A DNA stretch of 64,000 bases, taken from positions 124,001 to 188,000 of the forward strand of contig NZ_KV917376.1 in assembly GCF_002019695.1 (NCBI RefSeq), read 5' to 3'. The position numbers and the translations under genes are program-made. The first letter of the stretch is position 1, and every line of letters starts with the position of its first letter. The DNA is from Evansella clarkii. GTDB taxonomy: Bacteria > Bacillota > Bacilli > Bacillales > Salisediminibacteriaceae. The notes beneath the pieces were generated by a model. That model saw nothing but the letters and a program-made list of their open reading frames with translations, did no database searches and was not told the DNA's origin. Positions 62,695 through 64,000 of this stretch are shown here, in pieces.

Positions 62695-64000
62695 TTAATA
62701 TTCACTGGAATTGACTGAATCAAATTCCTCCTGAATTTCAGCTGAAGGTTCTTTTCCAGCAAGACTTACTGCCATAATAGTAATCCATCCGAGAACGAAC
62801 CCTGGAACTATTTCATACAGGTCGAATAACCCGCCCTGTAAATTACTCCAGATGATTACTGTTGCAAACCCTACTATCATCCCTGCAAGAGCTCCGTTAC
62901 CAGTCATGCGTTTCCAGAAAAGGGCTAAGATGATAACCGGCCCAAATGCGGCACCAAACCCTCCCCAGGCATAAGCAACGAGGTCTAACACCGTGCTTTC
63001 AGGATTGTATGCTAAGAATACAGCGATCAGCGCTATAACAAGCACACCGAGACGGCCGACCCAGACAAGCTCAGTCTGGCTTGCGTTTTTACGGAAGATT
63101 GCTTTGTAAAAGTCTTCAGTGATCGCACTTGAAGATACAAGCAGCTGGGAGTCGATCGTACTCATAATAGCTGCCAGAATAGCTGCCAGAAGGAATCCTG
63201 CAATCCATGGGTTGAACAGTAGTTGTGTAAATGCAATGAAAACTGTTTCCTCAGACCCTGCTGCTAAAGGAGCACCTGGCCCCCCGCCTGCAAAGTATGC
63301 AATACCAACAAATCCTGTGAAAATAGCTCCAAACAATGCCAGGACCATCCATGTCATTCCGATCAGCCTTGCTTTTGGAACTTCCTTTGTAGACCTGATT
63401 GCCATAAACCTTGTTATAATATGCGGCTGGCCGAAGTAGCCAAGTCCCCAGGCTACATTGGAAAGGATCGCTATTGCACCCACTCCTGCGAAAACATCCA
63501 GATGGGCAGGATCAATATTTCCGACTGCGTTTACTGTTTCACTCCAGCCGCCCATTTCAGAGATCGCTACAAGAGGTACAATGATCAAAGCCAGAAACAT
63601 AAGAATACCCTGGAAAAAGTCCGTCCAGCTTACAGCGAGAAAGCCTCCTAAAAATGTATAAGAAATAATAACGATTGCACCTATCCATAAAGCCTGTGTA
63701 TAAGTAAGGCCGAAAGAGGTTTCAAATAACAATGCTCCGCCCACAAGGCCTGCTGAAGTATAAAAAGCAAAAAATACTAAGATTACAAATGCAGACACAA
63801 CCCGAAGCATCTTTGTTTTATCTCTGAATCTGTTTTCAAGAAAATCCGGAACAGTAATGGAGTCCCCGGCATATTCTGTGTACTTTCTTAACCGTTTGGC
63901 AATAAACTGCCAGTTCAGGTACGCCCCGATCGCAAGACCAGCTGAGATCCATATCGCTTCCATTCCTGCAACATAAGCATATCCCGGCAGCCCGAGCAGA
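62695..64000 (-). CDS. opuE: Sodium/proline (or solute) symporter, PutP/OpuE type (5' end outside window)
   Basis: The last 435 codons or so of a sodium:solute symporter; the frame is open to the window edge, where GLPGYAYVAG precedes the ATG at 63963. About ten membrane helices are visible. GLAIGAYLNWQFIAKRLR, ITVPDFLENRF, GYFGQPHIITRFMAIRS and STIDSQLLVSSSAITEDFYK match PutP/OpuE Na+/proline carriers. In B. subtilis the osmoprotective proline carrier opuE lies next to gatCAB, as here, so OpuE is the best guess. Confidence 0.9.
   Translation of the reverse strand, partial: LLGLPGYAYVAGMEAIWISAGLAIGAYLNWQFIAKRLRKYTEYAGDSITVPDFLENRFRDKTKMLRVVSAFVILVFFAFYTSAGLVGGALLFETSFGLTYTQALWIGAIVIISYTFLGGFLAVSWTDFFQGILMFLALIIVPLVAISEMGGWSETVNAVGNIDPAHLDVFAGVGAIAILSNVAWGLGYFGQPHIITRFMAIRSTKEVPKARLIGMTWMVLALFGAIFTGFVGIAYFAGGGPGAPLAAGSEETVFIAFTQLLFNPWIAGFLLAAILAAIMSTIDSQLLVSSSAITEDFYKAIFRKNASQTELVWVGRLGVLVIALIAVFLAYNPESTVLDLVAYAWGGFGAAFGPVIILALFWKRMTGNGALAGMIVGFATVIIWSNLQGGLFDLYEIVPGFVLGWITIMAVSLAGKEPSAEIQEEFDSVNSSEY

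Overview
The window looks like a chromosome segment of a low-to-moderate GC Gram-positive Bacillaceae. Evidence is strong AGGAGG-type ribosome sites, frequent TTG and GTG starts, a B. subtilis-like gene set (Vpr-type proteases, KatE catalase, YefA/YfjO-type rRNA methylases, a YkgA-like amidinotransferase-fold protein, BmrCD/YfiBC-type ABC exporter) and the block opuE-gatC-gatA-gatB followed further on by dgkB and a YefA-type gene, which in B. subtilis lie next to each other. The species cannot be fixed from sequence alone; an NhaC-type Na+/H+ antiporter and large numbers of acidic exported proteins would suit an alkaliphilic or halotolerant relative. No rRNA, tRNA, prophage or CRISPR array was seen.

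Layout. 1-8.3 kb: end of an unrecognised gene, a membrane-anchored cupredoxin, an HtrA-like protease with an extraordinary Tyr/Trp/Asp/Glu tail, a heterodimeric ABC exporter, a DUF2804 protein and an acetyltransferase. 8.4-14.5 kb: NhaC antiporter, amidohydrolase and a first Vpr-type subtilase. 14.5-20.1 kb: a minus-strand respiratory cluster (small subunit, CuA subunit II, subunit I, a SCO-type copper chaperone, a membrane protein) plus a separate heme O synthase gene. Subunit I resembles ba3-type oxidases but lacks the active-site tyrosine, so it may be a B-family nitric oxide reductase; an Fnr-like site lies upstream. 20.3-27.6 kb: UbiD decarboxylase, glutathione peroxidase, SelO, the decayed end of an IS200/IS605-like element, creatininase-family hydrolase, large catalase. 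28.3-36.4 kb: rRNA methylase, UDG-fold protein, SRPBCC protein, ECF sigma factor, MFS transporter, metallo-beta-lactamase-fold protein, a two-gene unit encoding a heptad-repeat protein. 36.9-46 kb: second Vpr-type subtilase, glucose/sorbosone dehydrogenase-like propeller, small membrane protein, lipoprotein, Dus, EamA transporter. 46-64 kb: kinase-like protein, RlmD, SEC-C protein, DUF948 and DUF418 proteins, DgkB, a YkgA-like enzyme, amidohydrolase, VOC protein and the opuE-gatCAB region.

The most striking genome-scale property is the intergenic DNA. At least eight different families of tandem or dispersed repeats fill gaps between genes: two arrays with a 185-bp period built from alternating TGGACAAAT and ATTTGTCCA arms, a ten-copy 52-bp array, a three-copy 101-bp array with CCTGGCAC/GTGCCAGG ends, a two-copy 132-bp dispersed element, and several short-period arrays. 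Most contain inverted repeats.

All similarity statements are made from memory of protein families; no database search was run. Start codons were chosen by ribosome-binding-site position, and where that moved a start from the longest open frame this is stated.
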